Positions 11,271 to 23,151 of a stretch of 64,000 nucleotides of DNA are shown here, one piece after another (position 1 is the stretch's first letter; every line of letters begins with the position of its first letter). Position numbers and translations under genes: made by a program. Source of the stretch: Apium graveolens (taxonomy: Eukaryota > Streptophyta > Magnoliopsida > Apiales > Apiaceae); NCBI RefSeq assembly GCF_009905375.1, contig NC_133653.1:65197414-65261413 (forward strand), given 5' to 3'. Below the pieces are notes generated by a model. It saw nothing but the letters and a program-made list of their open reading frames with translations. It searched no databases and had not been told where the DNA came from.

Positions 11271-12392
11271 AGGGTTAAAGCAGAGCATCAGAGACCAAGC
11301 GGATTGCTACAGCCATTGGAGATTCCAGAGTGGAAGTGGGAACATATTACCATGGATTTCATAGTTGGATTACCAAGGACAAGGGCTAATCATGATGCCA
11401 TTTGGGTTATAGTGGATAGACTTACCAAGTCAGCTCATTTTCTGCCTATAAACGAAAGATTTTCGCTCGACAAGTTAGTCCATATGTACCTGAAGGAAAT
11501 CATAGTTCGTCATGGAGTTCCTGTGTCTATTGTATCTGATCGAGATCCAAGGTTTAATTCAAGATTTTAGAAGAGTTTTCAAGAATGTTTGGGAACAAGA
11601 CTGAATATGAGTACGGCCTATCACCCCCAGACGAATGACCAAAGTGAAAGAACAATCCAGACAATCGAGGACATGTTACGTGTTTGTGCTATTGATTTCA
11701 AAGGAAGTTGGGACGAACATTTACCTCTGGTAGAGTTTGCTTACAACAACAGTTATCATGCCAGCATTGGGATGCCACCCTATGAAGCCCTTTATGGACG
11801 TAAATGTAGATCTCCAGTATATTGGGACGAAGTAGGAGAACACAAAATACTCGAACCTGAATTGGTGCAGCAGACAAAGGAAGTTGTTAAAATTATCCAG
11901 AAGAGATTAATAGCCGCACAAGATCGTCAGAGGAAGTATGCAGATCAGTCAAGGAAAGACATGGAATTTGAAGAAGGAAGCTTGGTATTACTAAAAGTAT
12001 CACCGTGGAAAGGACTAACGAGGTTTGGAAAGAAAGGAAAGCTGAGTCCAAGATATGTCGGACCTTTTGAGATCCTAAAGCGCGTTGGCAAAGTAGCTTA
12101 CGAGTTGGAGTTACCACCGCGCATGGAGCACATTCACAATGTTTTTCACGTATCGATGCTCAAGAAATATAATCCAGACTCCGGGCATGTAATAGAATAT
12201 GAGCCAATAGAGCTTCAGGCAGATTTGTCATATATAGAGAGTCCGATAGAGATTCTAGAGGAAAGGGAGAAAGTATTGAGAAATAAAGTGGTAAAGTTAG
12301 TAAGAGTATTGTGGAGAAACCCAAAGGTTGAAGAGTCAACCTGGGAGTTAGAAAGTAATATGAGAGAAAAGTACCCTCATTTGTTTTCTTAG
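11271..12392 (+). pseudogene. pol: pol of Gy1, part 3: integrase core and C-terminal chromodomain
   Basis: The integrase core is recognised by [39 protein letters not shown] and TAYHPQTNDQSERTIQ, so the D, D and E catalytic positions are present. A single TAG at 11568-11570 replaces an expected tryptophan codon. The C-terminal part has LSPRYVGPFEILKRVGKVAYELELP, then the chromodomain at about 12225-12392 (VRVLWRNPKVEESTWELESNMREKYPHLF), which in related elements binds marked chromatin and guides insertion. The frame ends at TAG just upstream of the polypurine tract. Confidence 0.88.
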
Positions 12393-12413
12393 GAGATTCT
12401 GAGGACAGAATCC

Positions 12414-12430
12414 TTTCAAGGGGGGAAGGA
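12414..12430 (+). other. Polypurine tract of Gy1
   Basis: Purine-rich run containing AAGGGGGGAAGGA directly before the 3' LTR start at 12431; the plus-strand priming site. Confidence 0.85.
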
Positions 12431-15400
12431 TGTAATATCCGGGATATATCGTGTAATTATTTTTGCTATTAAATAATTATTATGTGTGTTCAGTATCTAT
12501 TCTATGAGTTAATTGTTAAGTGATATCTATACTTGGATATTCAAAAATAATATTAATTGAGTATTTTAATTTTTATATGTCCAAAATAAAATATAAATAA
12601 TTGTCATATCTTCCTAATTATTTTTATGTTGATTTATGGATCTATATGAATCATATGAAATTTCTAAAATCTTTTTCCGAGTATGTAAAATCTATTTTAT
12701 AAAAATGGGAACCAACCGACGTCAACCGTTGTTACGTTTTTGGAACCCGAAATTCTTCCGAGAACTCCTTCCTAACCTAATTGTAATATTCCGAGCATAT
12801 TCCATGTTTCGACTTTTTCGAACTGGCGTACGGTTTGTTCTGCGCGGGTCCCGGCGCAACATTTTCGATACAATATTCGTTTGGGTAAATCAATAAAACC
12901 CGTATTTTTGATAAACGGGAGCTTTTTATTAAACTATCACAATTATCACTTCGTAAAACGTGTAACCAGGCGCTGAGACCAAGACCGCAGTACAAATTGT
13001 ACTGATTTGGATAATTATCCCGAAAACCGATACCGTTTGGATCAGTTTTTATAAATAAACGTACCGTTTTATATCCGGAATGATCCAACGGGATACTAAT
13101 TTTCCATAATTATAAATAGCCTTTTACCGTATTTTATTTCGTATCAAAATCATTTGCAGATAGTTAATTTTATAATTTTCAGAGAAAAACCCTAATTACA
13201 TAAATTGTTCTAAGAATCAAACAGCAAAACGAAGGCGTTAACAATCTCTGTTTTCAAAGCTTGAGTAACCAAAACGAAGGATTTGAAGTGTTCTACCAGA
13301 TTCTGAGCTTTGTTTTACTGCAGAAATCAAGGTTTATTTTCTATAATTTTATTTATTTTCGAATTAAATTTATTAAAAATATGAATTTTTGTTCGGATGA
13401 TTGTTTGTATGATTTGATGATTGCATGTTATAGAGCTTGTTTTCCTGATGATTTTGATATATTATACGTCTGATTTGAAGTTCAATAACATGTTCAAATT
13501 TGAGTTTGATTTTCGAATTTCAAAATTAGGGTTTATAACCCGTATGAATGTTCTTAATTGAAATTTGGGGGTTTCTTATTCTGGAATAGGTTGATGTTGT
13601 GATATAGTGGATTGTGTTCTCTGTGAAATTTACAATCTAGTCGTATAAGTTTCATGAATCACCGAGGTCTATAGAGAAGGGAGTTGTCTTTTGAAATTTT
13701 CCGAAGTTCGCCGGAAACTGGAAAACTTCACGGCCAAATTCCGGCCAACTCAGGGATGATTAGAATGATTTGTTGGTATGGTTGAGTTCCTGGTGAAATA
13801 TAGATGTGATCTGGAGGTGTTGGTGGGGTGAGGACGCCGGGAACGTGTTCTCCGTCCACCCCTGTATTTTCCGGCGACGGGGCTGGAAAATTACAGTTTA
13901 GTACCTATAATTTTGAAAACGATGCAGTTTGGTCCCTGAAGTTTCCAGACTTTGCAAATTTAGGAATCCTGTTTTAAAAATGTTTAAAAATCATATTTCC
14001 TATTTATTTTTAGTATAAAAATTCATTTTTAATTTCTGAAAATTCTAAAAATTAGTATTTTAATTCCGAAAATTATTTTTAATTCAAAAATAAATCTGAA
14101 TTAATTAGTTAATTAATTTTAGTTAATTTTTAATTGATTAATTGGTCGATTAATTCGAAAATTAATTGATTAATTGATTTAATTAATTATTAATTGATTT
14201 TAATCAATTATTTAATTAGATTTAATTATTTAAAAATGATTTAAAAATTCCGAAAAATAGTTTTGAGCTTTAAAATACCAGAAAGCCTATTTATGACCCG
14301 AAATGTCTTTATAAATGATATGTCATTGATTATGTGATGTATTATGTGTTATATGTGATATATTGGTTGACTATCGGTCTATACATTCGGTGTTTACTTG
14401 ATTATTGCATAACTTTCAATCCGTTAATCGGATTTGGGTAAAACGAAGGGTAGATAGAAATATGTGTTGAATAGAATCCTATGAGTTGATGATTGATAGA
14501 TGCTTATGATATGTGAGCAGAAGAGGCAAGGCATAGGAAAGGGAAACAGGTAGTTGAGGAGTAAGACAATTGTGATTGGAAGCGAGTGCAGTGTAGTAAG
14601 CTAATACCAAGCAAGTGTTCTGAACTTTCTCGAGATATTATAGTACTTGATAGTCATGTTGATATTGTAAGTGCTTGAAGCACTGAAACCCAAACCCTGA
14701 TTCCAGTTATTATTCTTGAGCCATGAACCTTATTCTTTCTATACCATTGATTGTTGTATACCAAACACGAACCTCAAGTATACAATACTACTCCACAAAT
14801 ACATACATATTAAATATAAAACACGGAACCAGATTGCTTATACCTTCAAACCATTGTATTTTATGCTTTAAAAGCCCAAATCTTTGAAACCCTGAAAAGT
14901 TGATTCCTTTGTTATCCAATTCTTTCAATACCCAGCATCCAAGCTTTTAAATTATCTTATTGATCCTTACAAAGATTGAAACCCTTTCATTGTTAAACAC
15001 TCATTGTTGTTAATGATTCTGGTTATTGTTTATTATTGCATATTCTGTTATTATGTTAGAATTGGATTGTTTTTATAAAATTATGGACCAGATTCGTGGT
15101 CAGACCATACAATGGTCAAGTTAGGCCAATTGTGCCTTGGATCCAGTAGTTAGAGCAATGCTGTGTGCCTTGCTCGGGGTTAGTGCGTGACTGTTCAGCA
15201 GCCTAACCTTGGTTTTTAAATTAAATGTATAATATCCAATTCTAAATCATAATCCATTGTTCACTTGATATCATAATCATGTTCACCTGATGATCATTAT
15301 TCTCAGTTTTGTCATTGTGACTTGCTGAGCTAGTTAGCTCATTTGTGTGATGTTGTTTATATTCTTTCCAATTAAAAAGGAACCAGTTGGTAAAGAGGAT

Positions 15401-15725
15401 CCCCAGTCCAGCGCGAGAGCTAGGGGTTCAGGTTCAGGTTGAGGAAGCTGAGCTAGTAGGCTTCTTTTGGGATAATTTAAGGTTGTAAAAGTTGTAATAA
15501 AGTTTAATACTCAGTTTTAAGTTTGGAATAGTTGGGATTTGAACGGTTTGTATTATATTAGTGTGTTTGGCTTGTGTGCATACTTTAACCTGTTGCGGTC
15601 CGTGGTGGTTGGTAAGTAGGGTCACTGTATATATTATTATTATCTTTATTATTGATATAAGCAGGTTATAAATAATGTGTGAGTGTGGACCCTAAACTTC
15701 TGACCCGGGTTTGTAGGGCGCCACA
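12431..15725 (+). repeat. 3' LTR of Gy1, complete, 3.3 kb
   Basis: Starts TGTAATATCCGGG after the polypurine tract and ends GGCGCCACA. The last 1308 bp match the 5' LTR fragment. A TATA-like TATAAATAG at 13111-13119 is a plausible promoter element, about 680 bp into the LTR. A very AT-rich stretch of repeated TTAATTGATT-like words spans about 14050-14240. The palindrome TGAGCTA-GT-TAGCTCA at 15326-15341 is the same as in the 5' copy. No coding region is apparent. Confidence 0.93.
13111..13119 (+). promoter_or_regulatory. Likely TATA box in the Gy1 LTR
   Basis: TATAAATAG in a GC-richer context, about 680 bp from the LTR start and followed by transcript-leader-like sequence; no experimental start site can be inferred. 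Confidence 0.45.
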
Positions 15726-16794
15726 TTACGTATCCCCTGTGTTCGAAAATGTTGTAATATATGTGTTTTTGGGGAAAAGTAACTTCTAAAAATACCTATC
15801 TCTAAAGTGTGATTAAAAATGGAAAAGAGGTTTTGAATACTGTGCTGTGACAGAATTAATTTTAACAAGAGATAGGTAAAAGTGATTTTGAAACTGGATA
15901 AAACGAATCAGATATTGGATAACGTTGCGTATGTGGCTAATTCAGTTGCGCGCATTACATAACCGATTAGTCCAGCATAGTTAATCAGAGACCAAGCTAG
16001 TCTTTGCGGATCCGGTGATTTTGTGTGAAAGCTCGATCAACTTTCCTAGACATTTTATGTGATAGCCCGACCAACTATCCTAGATAATTTGTGTGGAGGC
16101 CTGATCAGCCGTCCCTAGATAACATACAATACATATCTGATTGTGATTTAATGGTTCCCGTAATGGAACAGATGATTTTGTGGTTCCATTAACGGAACAA
16201 GTGATTGAGGTTCCAGTAACGGAACAAATGGTTTTGGGTCCCCGTAACGGGATAAATGGTTTTATGGTTCCTGTAATGGAATGGAAGGTTTGAAAATGAA
16301 AATAGCATGCTAAAATTGAACTCTGTTATTTATGCACACCACACGACAGTTGATTTTATTTTACAGAGCATGCTAGTTTTAATATCCAGATTATACATGT
16401 TTTACATGTTTCTAACAAGTTATGAATTCTGTTCCTATAACTGCTTTACTTTAAATCATTTTTACTTGTTATTCGTATAATGGTATTGCTGAGAAATTGA
16501 TTGTTCACCCTTACAGAATATTTTATATATGTATTGCAGATGCCTACGAGATTCTTCCGCGGTAGTCAGGGCAGAGTTCCAATTTCTTTCATGCCAGGCT
16601 CCTCTGAGGTAGTTGTGTTGGACCAAAGATAGTCTGTTGAGTTGTTATAGGTTGGTTTTGTATTAAATATAACCTAAGTCATACTTAAACCTGGAAAAGG
16701 TCTTGGTAAAGGGGTCGTAGTTATATTATTAATGATTTGAATTATGTGGTGATTAGTGACGTTAACTCCTGACCCCGGGGTTGAGGCCGTCACA
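15726..16794 (+). repeat. Remnant of another gypsy LTR (Gy0), target of Gy1
   Basis: The sequence after the Gy1 LTR ends with a typical gypsy LTR terminus: CTGACCCCGGGGTTGAGG followed by CCGTCACA at 16794, comparable to the Gy1 end CTGACCCGGG...GCGCCACA. The left part must lie beyond Gy1, outside the window. It holds a 28-bp tandem repeat at 16153-16290. A short ORF beginning MPTRFFRGSQG at about 16541 follows a TTGCAG, a layout also seen in solo LTR S. No PBS follows 16794, so it is probably a solo LTR or the 3' LTR of a lost element. Confidence 0.7.
16153..16290 (+). repeat. 28-bp tandem repeat, five copies, with internal dyad
   Basis: Units begin GGTTCC (or GGGTCC) at about 16153, 16182, 16209, 16236 and 16266, spaced 27-30 bp. 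Each has the form GGTTCC-N-GTAAC/T-GGAAC, so most units contain a GTTCC...GGAAC inverted repeat. Confidence 0.8.
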
Positions 16795-17050
16795 TTAATA
16801 TTAGATCTCATATCTTACATTAGCTTGATTTCTCGTGATCTTTAAAATTGTTACTTCTAAGATGCACTATTTTTTATGTATTAATGAATATAAAATTCAG
16901 AATTTTTATGATTAAACGATGTCTTTAATAAATTTCATATTACAAACATTATTTTTCTTGTAAAAATTGATAAAAGTAATTGGTTATTGCATAGCACGAA
17001 AAGAATGTTAATCCCAAATTCGTTGATGGTAAATTTAAAGACTCAACTAT
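16795..17050. other. AT-rich non-coding stretch
   Basis: Between the Gy0 LTR end and the MITE. No ORF, repeat or RNA gene was recognised. Confidence 0.6.
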
Positions 17051-17299
17051 TAATCCCTAGTCTCACCCAATTCTTTACATTGGGTTGGACACAGAGGTTA
17101 AGAAAAAATATAAATTATTGGTGAAAAATGAGTAAAGTAGTGAGACTAATCAATATTTAATGTATAAAGTGACTATAGTGGATGTAGTTCATTTTTATAT
17201 TTTGAAACCTTATTAATTTAGGAAAATTTTGAAGTGTAAAAAAATGAGAGGAACATTTTAAAATGGAAATTATAAAAAATGGGAGGGACGGAGTGAGTA
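17051..17299. mobile_element. Stowaway-like MITE, degenerate ends
   Basis: About 249 bp including TA at both ends. The right end reads GGGAGGGACGGAGTGAGTA, the known Stowaway/Tc1-mariner terminal sequence with one change. The left end (TAATCCCTAGTCTCACCCAA) is a decayed inverted counterpart. The interior is typical of non-autonomous mariner MITEs and has no coding. Confidence 0.7.
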
Positions 17300-17558
17300 T
17301 CCTCCATCATCCTAAGTGGTTAAGGGCTTATCCGTGGTACGAATCTACCTTATCTAGAGAATTTTATGAGAATATACACTCAATTGTAAGGTTATAAACC
17401 ATACTAGTCAAAAAAAAATTCTTCAGCTTTTTTACCATAATACATATTTTATTCTATCAGACATGATAAATGATAGGAAAATAAAAAGCCCAACAGTCCA
17501 AACTATCAATAAAATTTTATTGTTCTAAATTTTAATTGTGTTAGTGAATAGTGAAATA
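17300..17558. other. AT-rich stretch, possible tRNA-derived SINE fragment
   Basis: At about 17313-17350 the words TAAGTGGTTAAGGG and GGTACGAATCT resemble polymerase III A and B boxes, as in tRNA-derived SINEs, but the spacing is short and no tail or duplication is clear. The rest is AT-rich without recognisable features. Confidence 0.25.
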
Positions 17559-19036
17559 GAGTAAATGCGACATCGACGTTCATATAACAAAAATAAACTC
17601 CAAATTTATTAATTGGTGCCGAAGTAACATGGAGTACAAGATAACAACACTTTATAGTAAATAAGCAAAGTCATGTCCCCATGCCACACAATTTTCCATA
17701 ATATATACCTTAAAAATAAAAAAAATATCATAGATTACAATCTCCACACAAATGCAGTAGATGCATAATTATTTAATGAACTTCTGTTATTTAAAATAAA
17801 TATAGTAATTTAGAAATACTTGCACCAACTTTATCTCTATAATCAACAAATCATACGCTCACCAACTCGAGCATTAAACCCTTTCTTTGTATAAAATAAG
17901 AATCAGGATAAGTAACCATTTTAAAATAAATTTTACTAAACAAGTCATTTTTCATAAGTTTTTAAAAACACCCTTTAAGATTAACGAACTAATATTGTAC
18001 CAATTTTATTTTTCTTTTTTAATATTATATTATTTGATCAAAACCTTTGATTAAGAATATTACTATTCCATCTTAATATGAAAATTACAAGTAAAAATCA
18101 AATATGATGTTCTAAAAATACTAATACAATAGCCAAAAGATCTGGTTCACCCGGATGATCTGAAATATAAAAAGTAAAATTATGTAATTCTTCCACGGGT
18201 AAAAATTCTTCACAAACGTTATCTAATGCTCTTTGTTTCTACATATAAAAAATGCGGGAATTAAGAATTATTTAATCTAGATATTTTCCTATAAATGGAG
18301 TTTGTTTACCATCAATCAACTTTGCTAGCTATTGTATTTCTATAGCTTATTAGAAGTGAAGCTTGAATTTTCATTTTATAATTTATTATTAAACTAAATA
18401 GAACTTAGAGCATACACTGATCATGTTTGAGGTAATATTGTAACAAAATTGAAATTAATATATAAAATTTTATTGAATAAATAAATATCCTTAATCACGC
18501 AATGCGCAATAAAGTGTCATTAATAAGGATTAGCTAAACTATTTGATATATATCGGTGGAGATACTTTGATTTTAAATGTATTTCTTTATTTATTTTTAA
18601 AAAATAATTTAAAAAATTAAAAGAATATGATGATATGCATGTGTCTATAACAGGATTTTATAATGTAATATATGCCGCTTGAGCTGCAAATCCTTGCACA
18701 ATGCACAACATATTTATAGAAAATATTAAATAAAAAATTTATGTTAATAACTGACTATTAGGATGGACACATATACCATCTCTTCTATAATTTCTAAAGT
18801 AAATGGAAAATTAAAATAAACTTATCAGATAGTGCAAAATAACAAAGGACCTAAACTATATATAAAATGAAAACAACAAAATCATGAAAATCTTCGAGTA
18901 AAAAAACTTGCACGTCAAATTTGAAAGTAATATAATTAATACTAGTATATTAAAAAATAGTAACTCACTCTTTAAGTTCTCGATCCATGATATGTATTTC
19001 ATGGGATGTCCATACATCCGAACTATAATTAAATTG
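17559..19036. repeat. Block 1, leading segment
   Basis: AT-rich, about 1.5 kb, aligned with 23152-25200 and 27412-29215. Relative to these it lacks about 330 bp near 18810 and lacks the MITE of block 2. It ends with the exon-like ORF region shared by the three blocks. Confidence 0.75.
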
Positions 19037-22000
19037 TTTAAGACACTGGTTGTTGTTAGTTGACATGATAATTTGAATCTCAAAAGTTTGATGAATTGAA
19101 GTTATAGGTTCTCATTGTAATGGTAGGCAGTTATAACAGAATCGATAGTCATGACTTTATTTAATAAATTTGGAAGTTAGTAGTGGTTGGGAATAATATT
19201 TAATGAATACGGTCACATAAATTTAAGAAATAGGGAGGGAGAAGGTAGTTGGAGAAGTAATTCTAAAGTGACGTTTTAAGAAATTGGAAGTTAGTAGGAA
19301 GGAGATGTTATACATGATGTTTGATTATACAACCAATCTAAAAAGAATTTTTTTAAGGAAGTACTTATTGTCAGTTGACATAATTTTTTTATCTCAAATG
19401 TTTGATGAACTTAAGTTTCAGTTTCTCATTTCAGTGGTAGGAAATATATAATGGAAACAGTGGTTGTGACTTTATTTGACAAATTAGGAAGTTACTAGTG
19501 GTCGGGAAATAAAATTCATGCATATGGTTACATTTGAATAAGTTTAAGAAATTAGGAGAGAGGCGATAGTTGGAGAAGTAAATTTTTTGACTATGATCTT
19601 TAATATTTTAGATAAATATTTGTTTTTATATAACTTCCATCTTACTTGTTATAGGTGATTTTTTATCATACAGCTGAACATTGTTCATGACAGTGGTTGT
19701 TTTTTTTGTAATTAAACTAGTTGTTGTTAATTGACATGATCTTTTTAATCTCAAAAGTCTAGTGAACTGAAGTTACAGCTTATTTTTTCAAATACAGGAA
19801 ATTTATAGCATAATCGGTAGTCGGCCGTTTATTCCATAAATTAGGAAGTTGTGGTTGGGGAGTAATATTTTATGATTATACTTACAATGGAATCAATTTA
19901 AAAAATTAAGAGAAAGATGGTGGTTGGAAAAGTAATTTTTTTGACTATGATCTTTGATATTTTAGATTTATATATATTTGTACGTAACTTCCATCTTACT
20001 TGTTATAGATGACATTTTATTATACATCTTATCTAAAATGAAATTGTTTAAGGCACGGGTTGTTGTTGGTGACATGATCTTTTTAATCTCAAATCTTCAA
20101 TGAACTTAAGTTGTTGCTTCTCATTTTAAGACTTTATTTAATAAATTCGGAAGTTAGTAGTGGTTGGGGAATAAAATTTGTGACTATGGTCACATTGGAA
20201 TCAGTTTAAGAAATTAGGAGGGAGGTGGTAGTTGGAGAAGTAAAGTTTTTGACTATGTTATTTTCTATTTTTGATTTAAATATGTTTATATGTAACTTCC
20301 ATCATACTTGTTATTGGTGATGTTTTATTATACAACATGCTTAAAATGATATTGTTTAAGGTTGTGGCTGTTATTAGTTACATGATCTTTTTTATCTCAA
20401 AAGTCCGATGAATGAAGTTACAACTTCTCATTTCAATAGGCAACTTATAGCAGAATCGGTAGTCGATACTTTGTTCCATAAATTAGAAAGTTGGTAGTGG
20501 TTGGGGAATAAAATTTTATGACTATGGTCATACTGGAATCAATTTAAGAAATTAGGAGAGAGGTGCTAGTTGTAGAAGTAATTTTTTTGACTGTACTCTT
20601 TGATATTTTAGATTTATATATGTTTGATTGTATAAGGTAGTAGTGGTTGTAATTAGTTTACATGATCTTTTTAATCTCAAAAGTTTGATGAACTAAAATT
20701 GTAGCTTCTCATTTCAATGGTAGGAAATTTATAGCAGGATTGGTAGTGTGGACTTTATTTAATAAATTTGGAAGCTAGTAGTGGTTGGGTAATAAAAATT
20801 TTATGACAATGGCCACATTGGAATCAAGTTTAAAAATTCGGAGGGAGATTGTAGTCGGAGAAGTAAATGTTTTGACAATGCTCTTTAATACTTTGAATTT
20901 ATATAAGTTTGTACCTAACTTCCATCTTACTTGTTATATGTCATGCTTTATTATACAGCCAGTCTAAAATGAAATTGTTTAAGGAAGTTGTTGTTTTTAG
21001 TTGACATGATATTTTTAATCTCAAATATTTGATAAACTTAAGTTGCAGCTTCGCATTTCACTGGTATGGAATTTATAGAGAAATCAGTGGTCGGGACTTT
21101 GTTTAACAAATTAGAAAGTTAGTGGTAGTTGGGGAATAAAATTTTTGAATATGGTCACATTGAAATCGATTTTAAGAAACTAGGAGGGACATGGTAGTTG
21201 GAGAAGTAAATATGTTGACTATGATATTTGATATTTTAGATTTATATTTTCTTGTATGTAACTTCCATCTTACTTGTTATAAATGACATTTTATTATACA
21301 GATAATCTAAAATGAAAATATATAGAGCAGTGGTTGTTGTTAGTTTGCGTGATCATTTTAATCAGAAATCTTTGATGAACTTAAGTTAGTAGTGGTTGCG
21401 GAAAAAAAAATTATGACTATGGTTACATTGGAATTAGTTAAAGAAATTAGGAGAGAGGCGATAGTTAGAGAAGTAAATCTTTTTACTATGATCTTTTATA
21501 TTATAGATAAATATTTGGTTTTATTTAACTTTCATCTTACTTGTTATATATGATATTTTATTATAAAGCCGAACATTGTTTATGACAATAGTTTTTTTTT
21601 TTTTTTTATAATTACAGTGGTTGTTATTAGTTGATATGATCTTTTTTATCTCAAAAGTTTGATGAACTGAAGTTGCAGCTTTTCATTTCAATGATAGGCA
21701 ACTTATAATAGAATTAGTAATCGAGACTTTGTTCCACAAATTAGAAAGTTAGTAGTGGTCGGGGAATAAAATTTTATGACTATGGTCATATTGGAATCAA
21801 TTTAAGAAATTTGGAGAGGGATGGTAGTTGGAGAAGTAAATATTTTGACTCTACTCTTTGATATTTTAAATTTATAAATGTTGTATATAACTTCCATCTT
21901 ACTTGTTATAGATGACGTTTTATTACACATCCAATTTGCAATGAATTTGTTTGAGGCAGCGGTTGTTGTTGACATGATCTTTTTAATCTTAAATGTTTGA

Positions 22001-23151
22001 TGAACTTAAGTTGCAGCTTCTCATTGCAATGGTAAGGAATTTAAAATAGAATTGGTGGTCAGGATTTTATTTTATAGATTTTGAAGTTAGTAGTGGTTGT
22101 AGAAATAAAATTTATGACTATGGTCGCATTGGAATCAGTTTAAGAAATTATGAGGGAGGTGGTAGTTGGAGAAGTAAATTATTTGACTATGATCTTTGAT
22201 ATTTTGATGTATATATATTTTTATGTAAATTCCATCTTACCAGTTATAGATGACTTTTTGTTGTACAACTGACAAAAAATGAATTTGTTTAAGGCAGTGG
22301 TTGTAATTAGTTTACATGATCTTTTTAATCTCAAAATTTTGATGAACTCAAATTGCAGCTTCTCATTTCAATGGTAAGAAATTTATAGCAGAATTGGTAG
22401 TCTGGACTTTATTTAATAAATTAGGAAGTTAGTAGTGGTTGGGTAATAAAAATTTATGACAATGGTCACATTGGAATCAAGTTAAAAAATTCAGATGGAG
22501 ATGGTAGTTGGAGTAGTAAATTTTTTGACTAAGCACTTTGATATTTTAAATTCATATATGTTTGTACGTAACTTCCATCTTACTTGTTATATATCACGCT
22601 TTATTATACAGCCAATCTAAAATGAAATTATTTAAAACAGTGGTTGTTGTTAGTTGAGATGATCTATTTAATATCAAATGTTTGATAAACTTAAGTTGCA
22701 GCTTCGCATTTCAATGTTAGGGAATTTATAGCGAAATCAGTAGTCGGGACTTTGTTTAATAAATTAGAAAGTTAGTGGTGGTTGGGGAATAAAATTTCTG
22801 AATATGGTCTCATTGGAATCAATTTAAGAAATTAGGAAGGACATGGTAGTTGGAGAAGTAAATATGTTGACTATGATATTTGATATTTTAGATTTATATT
22901 TGCTTGTATGTAACTTCCATCAGAGTGGTTATAGATGACGTTTTATTACACAGCCGATCCAAAATGAAATTGTTTATGGCAATGGTTGTTTTTAGTTGAC
23001 ATGATCTTTTTAATCTCAAAAGTTTGATGAACTGAAGTTGTAGCATTTCATTTCATTGGTAAGCAATTTTATAGAAAAATTAGTAGTCTGGAATTTTTTT
23101 AATAAATTAGGAAGTTAGTAGTGGTTGGGGATTAAAATTTTACATGGAGTA
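19037..23151. repeat. Monomer array 1 (13 monomers of about 280-360 bp)
   Basis: The recurring word (G)TTGACATGATC or a close variant marks monomers at 19059, 19374, 19731, 20070, 20379, 20659, 21001, 21346, 21631, 21969, 22311, 22654 and 22995. Other shared words are GAAGTTAGTAGTGGTTGGGG, GGTAGTTGGAGAAGTAAA and AACTTCCATCTTACTTGTTAT. Monomers at 20659 and 22311, and at 21001 and 22654, resemble each other more than their neighbours, giving a higher-order period near 1652 bp (five monomers). Confidence 0.85.

Larger units (their letters stand above)
5283..15725 (+). mobile_element. Gy1: Tekay/Del-type Ty3/gypsy retrotransposon with chromodomain
   Basis: Complete from the broken 5' LTR (5283-6592) through PBS, accessory ORF, gag, PR-RT-RH-IN, chromodomain and polypurine tract to a full 3' LTR (12431-15725). 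The gene order PR-RT-RH-IN and the C-terminal chromodomain place it among chromoviruses; the long LTR and chromodomain wording fit Tekay/Del. Comparing the shared 1.3 kb of both LTRs by eye gives about 35 differences plus small indels, roughly 97% identity, so the insertion is not very recent. The left end of the 5' LTR lies beyond element A and outside the window. Its right end abuts another gypsy LTR remnant at 15726. Confidence 0.92.
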
